Part shown: one piece after another, positions 5,159 to 5,375 of the stretch
Layout: every line of letters begins with the position of its first letter
How positions within the stretch are numbered: the first letter of the stretch is position 1
NCBI GenBank assembly: GCA_028275295.1
Contig: JAPWUY010000164.1
Span: forward strand, 1-5,375
DNA length: 5,375 nucleotides
Direction of reading: 5' to 3'
From: Thermodesulfobacteriota bacterium
GTDB taxonomy: Bacteria > Desulfobacterota > Desulfocorpusculales > Desulfocorpusculum
The notes under the pieces: generated by a model
Seen by the model: only the letters and a program-made list of their open reading frames with translations
The model's database searches: none
Told to the model about the DNA's origin: nothing
Position numbers and translations under genes: made by a program

Positions 5159-5224
5159 GCGGGGTGGACGATCCGAGCTACGACGGCCTAGCGGAGGAGG
5201 GCCCGGAAATGAAGCGGAAGGCGG

Positions 5225-5235
5225 TTTTCTCGGAG
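5225..5235 (+). repeat. REP-like element B8, cut by the IS110-like element
   Basis: TTTTCTCGGAG, preceded by GGCGG, matches B6 and B7 base for base. It then stops being a REP at 5236, exactly where the GGGCGCGG stem should start. This is the expected position for B8 by the ~225-bp spacing from B7. Confidence 0.85.
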
Positions 5236-5375
5236 ATACTGTGTTGTCTTGTCAAGCCTCCTTGGTTTAGGGAGAGTGGGCTCCCTGGTAATGAAACGCT
5301 GGGTTGAAGGGCTGCGCCGACTTGAGAACCCCAATGGCAATGTGAACTAGCTTGCGCATCATCGCAGCAATGATC
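5236..5375 (-). mobile_element. End of an IS110-like insertion sequence (transposase 3' side)
   Basis: From 5236 the repeat array is replaced by unrelated sequence that holds the end of a transposase gene 31 bp further in. The boundary is inferred from the break in element B8. It lies on the 3' side of the transposase, so it would be the element's right end. No terminal inverted repeat can be judged because the other end is outside the window; IS110 elements usually lack long ones. The exact edge may shift by the few bases of the recombination core. Confidence 0.65.
5267..5375 (-). CDS. IS110-family transposase, C-terminal fragment
   Basis: The minus strand reads 35 residues to a TAA at 5269-5267; the gene continues beyond the window. 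The tail AAMMRKLVHIAIGVLKSAQ, followed by PFNPAF, fits the usual end of IS110/IS116-type (Transposase_20) DEDD recombinases: an alanine-rich start, MRKL, an aliphatic helix, VLKS and PF.P. The helix-hairpin region and catalytic serine would lie upstream, outside the window. IS110 enzymes recombine DNA guided by a bridge RNA made from the element's non-coding end. The family call rests on a short segment and would need the full protein to confirm. Confidence 0.65.
   Translation of the reverse strand, partial: IIAAMMRKLVHIAIGVLKSAQPFNPAFHYQGAHSP

Larger units (their letters stand above)
4752..5235. repeat. Right REP-like mosaic array, inverted relative to the left array
   Basis: About 480 bp with B elements on the + strand (4774, 4997, truncated at 5225) and A elements on the - strand (4911, 5135). 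The unit length is the same as on the left: B6-B7 223, A9-A10 224, B7-B8 228. The conserved spacer box appears here as GGCCTAACGGGG-like sequences at 4868-4880, 4957-4969, 5091-5103 and 5184-5196. The + strand is G-rich, the mirror of the left arm. Confidence 0.9.

Overview
The window is bacterial, GC-rich DNA. The Sec signal peptide, strong AGGAGG ribosome binding sites and rho-independent terminator support this, but nothing in the sequence identifies the phylum. It is an accessory locus dominated by a repeat system. Only three protein-coding genes can be supported, and two of them run off the window edges.

Layout: (1) Positions 1-362, minus strand, hold the N-terminal 120 residues of a REP-associated tyrosine transposase (RAYT, TnpA_REP, HUH Y1 superfamily), cut off by the window edge before its catalytic tyrosine. 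(2) Positions 477-1880 are a dense array of REP-like imperfect palindromes of two related classes. Class A lies on the + strand (8 copies) and class B on the - strand (3 intact, 1 degenerate, 1 half copy). They are set in conserved spacers and repeat as a mosaic unit of about 224-228 bp, a BIME-like structure. (3) Positions 1954-2313 carry a possible promoter and a long G-rich leader. (4) Positions 2314-4509 encode a 731-residue secreted protein: signal peptide, cleaved-adhesin/choice-of-anchor-J-like domain, four Ig-like domains and a C-terminal IPT/TIG-like domain. A textbook terminator follows at 4535-4563. (5) Positions 4752-5235 are a second array of the same A and B elements, in the opposite orientation to the left array. 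(6) Positions 5236-5375 are the end of an IS110-like element. Its transposase C-terminus is read on the minus strand, and the element begins exactly inside a class B repeat.

How it fits together: the RAYT is the likely enzyme for the REP-like hairpins beside it (a 'REPtron'). The hairpins share a GGAGGGGCG 5' side, resembling the conserved GTAG-type tetranucleotide beside known REPs. The IS110-like element appears to have used a REP as its landing site, as IS621 and ISPpu9/ISPpu10 are known to do. The secreted protein gene is a passenger between two inverted repeat arms. Whether the arms affect it (mRNA stability, inversion, mobilisation) is speculation. Most long open frames across the arrays are translations of the GC-rich hairpins and are not genes.
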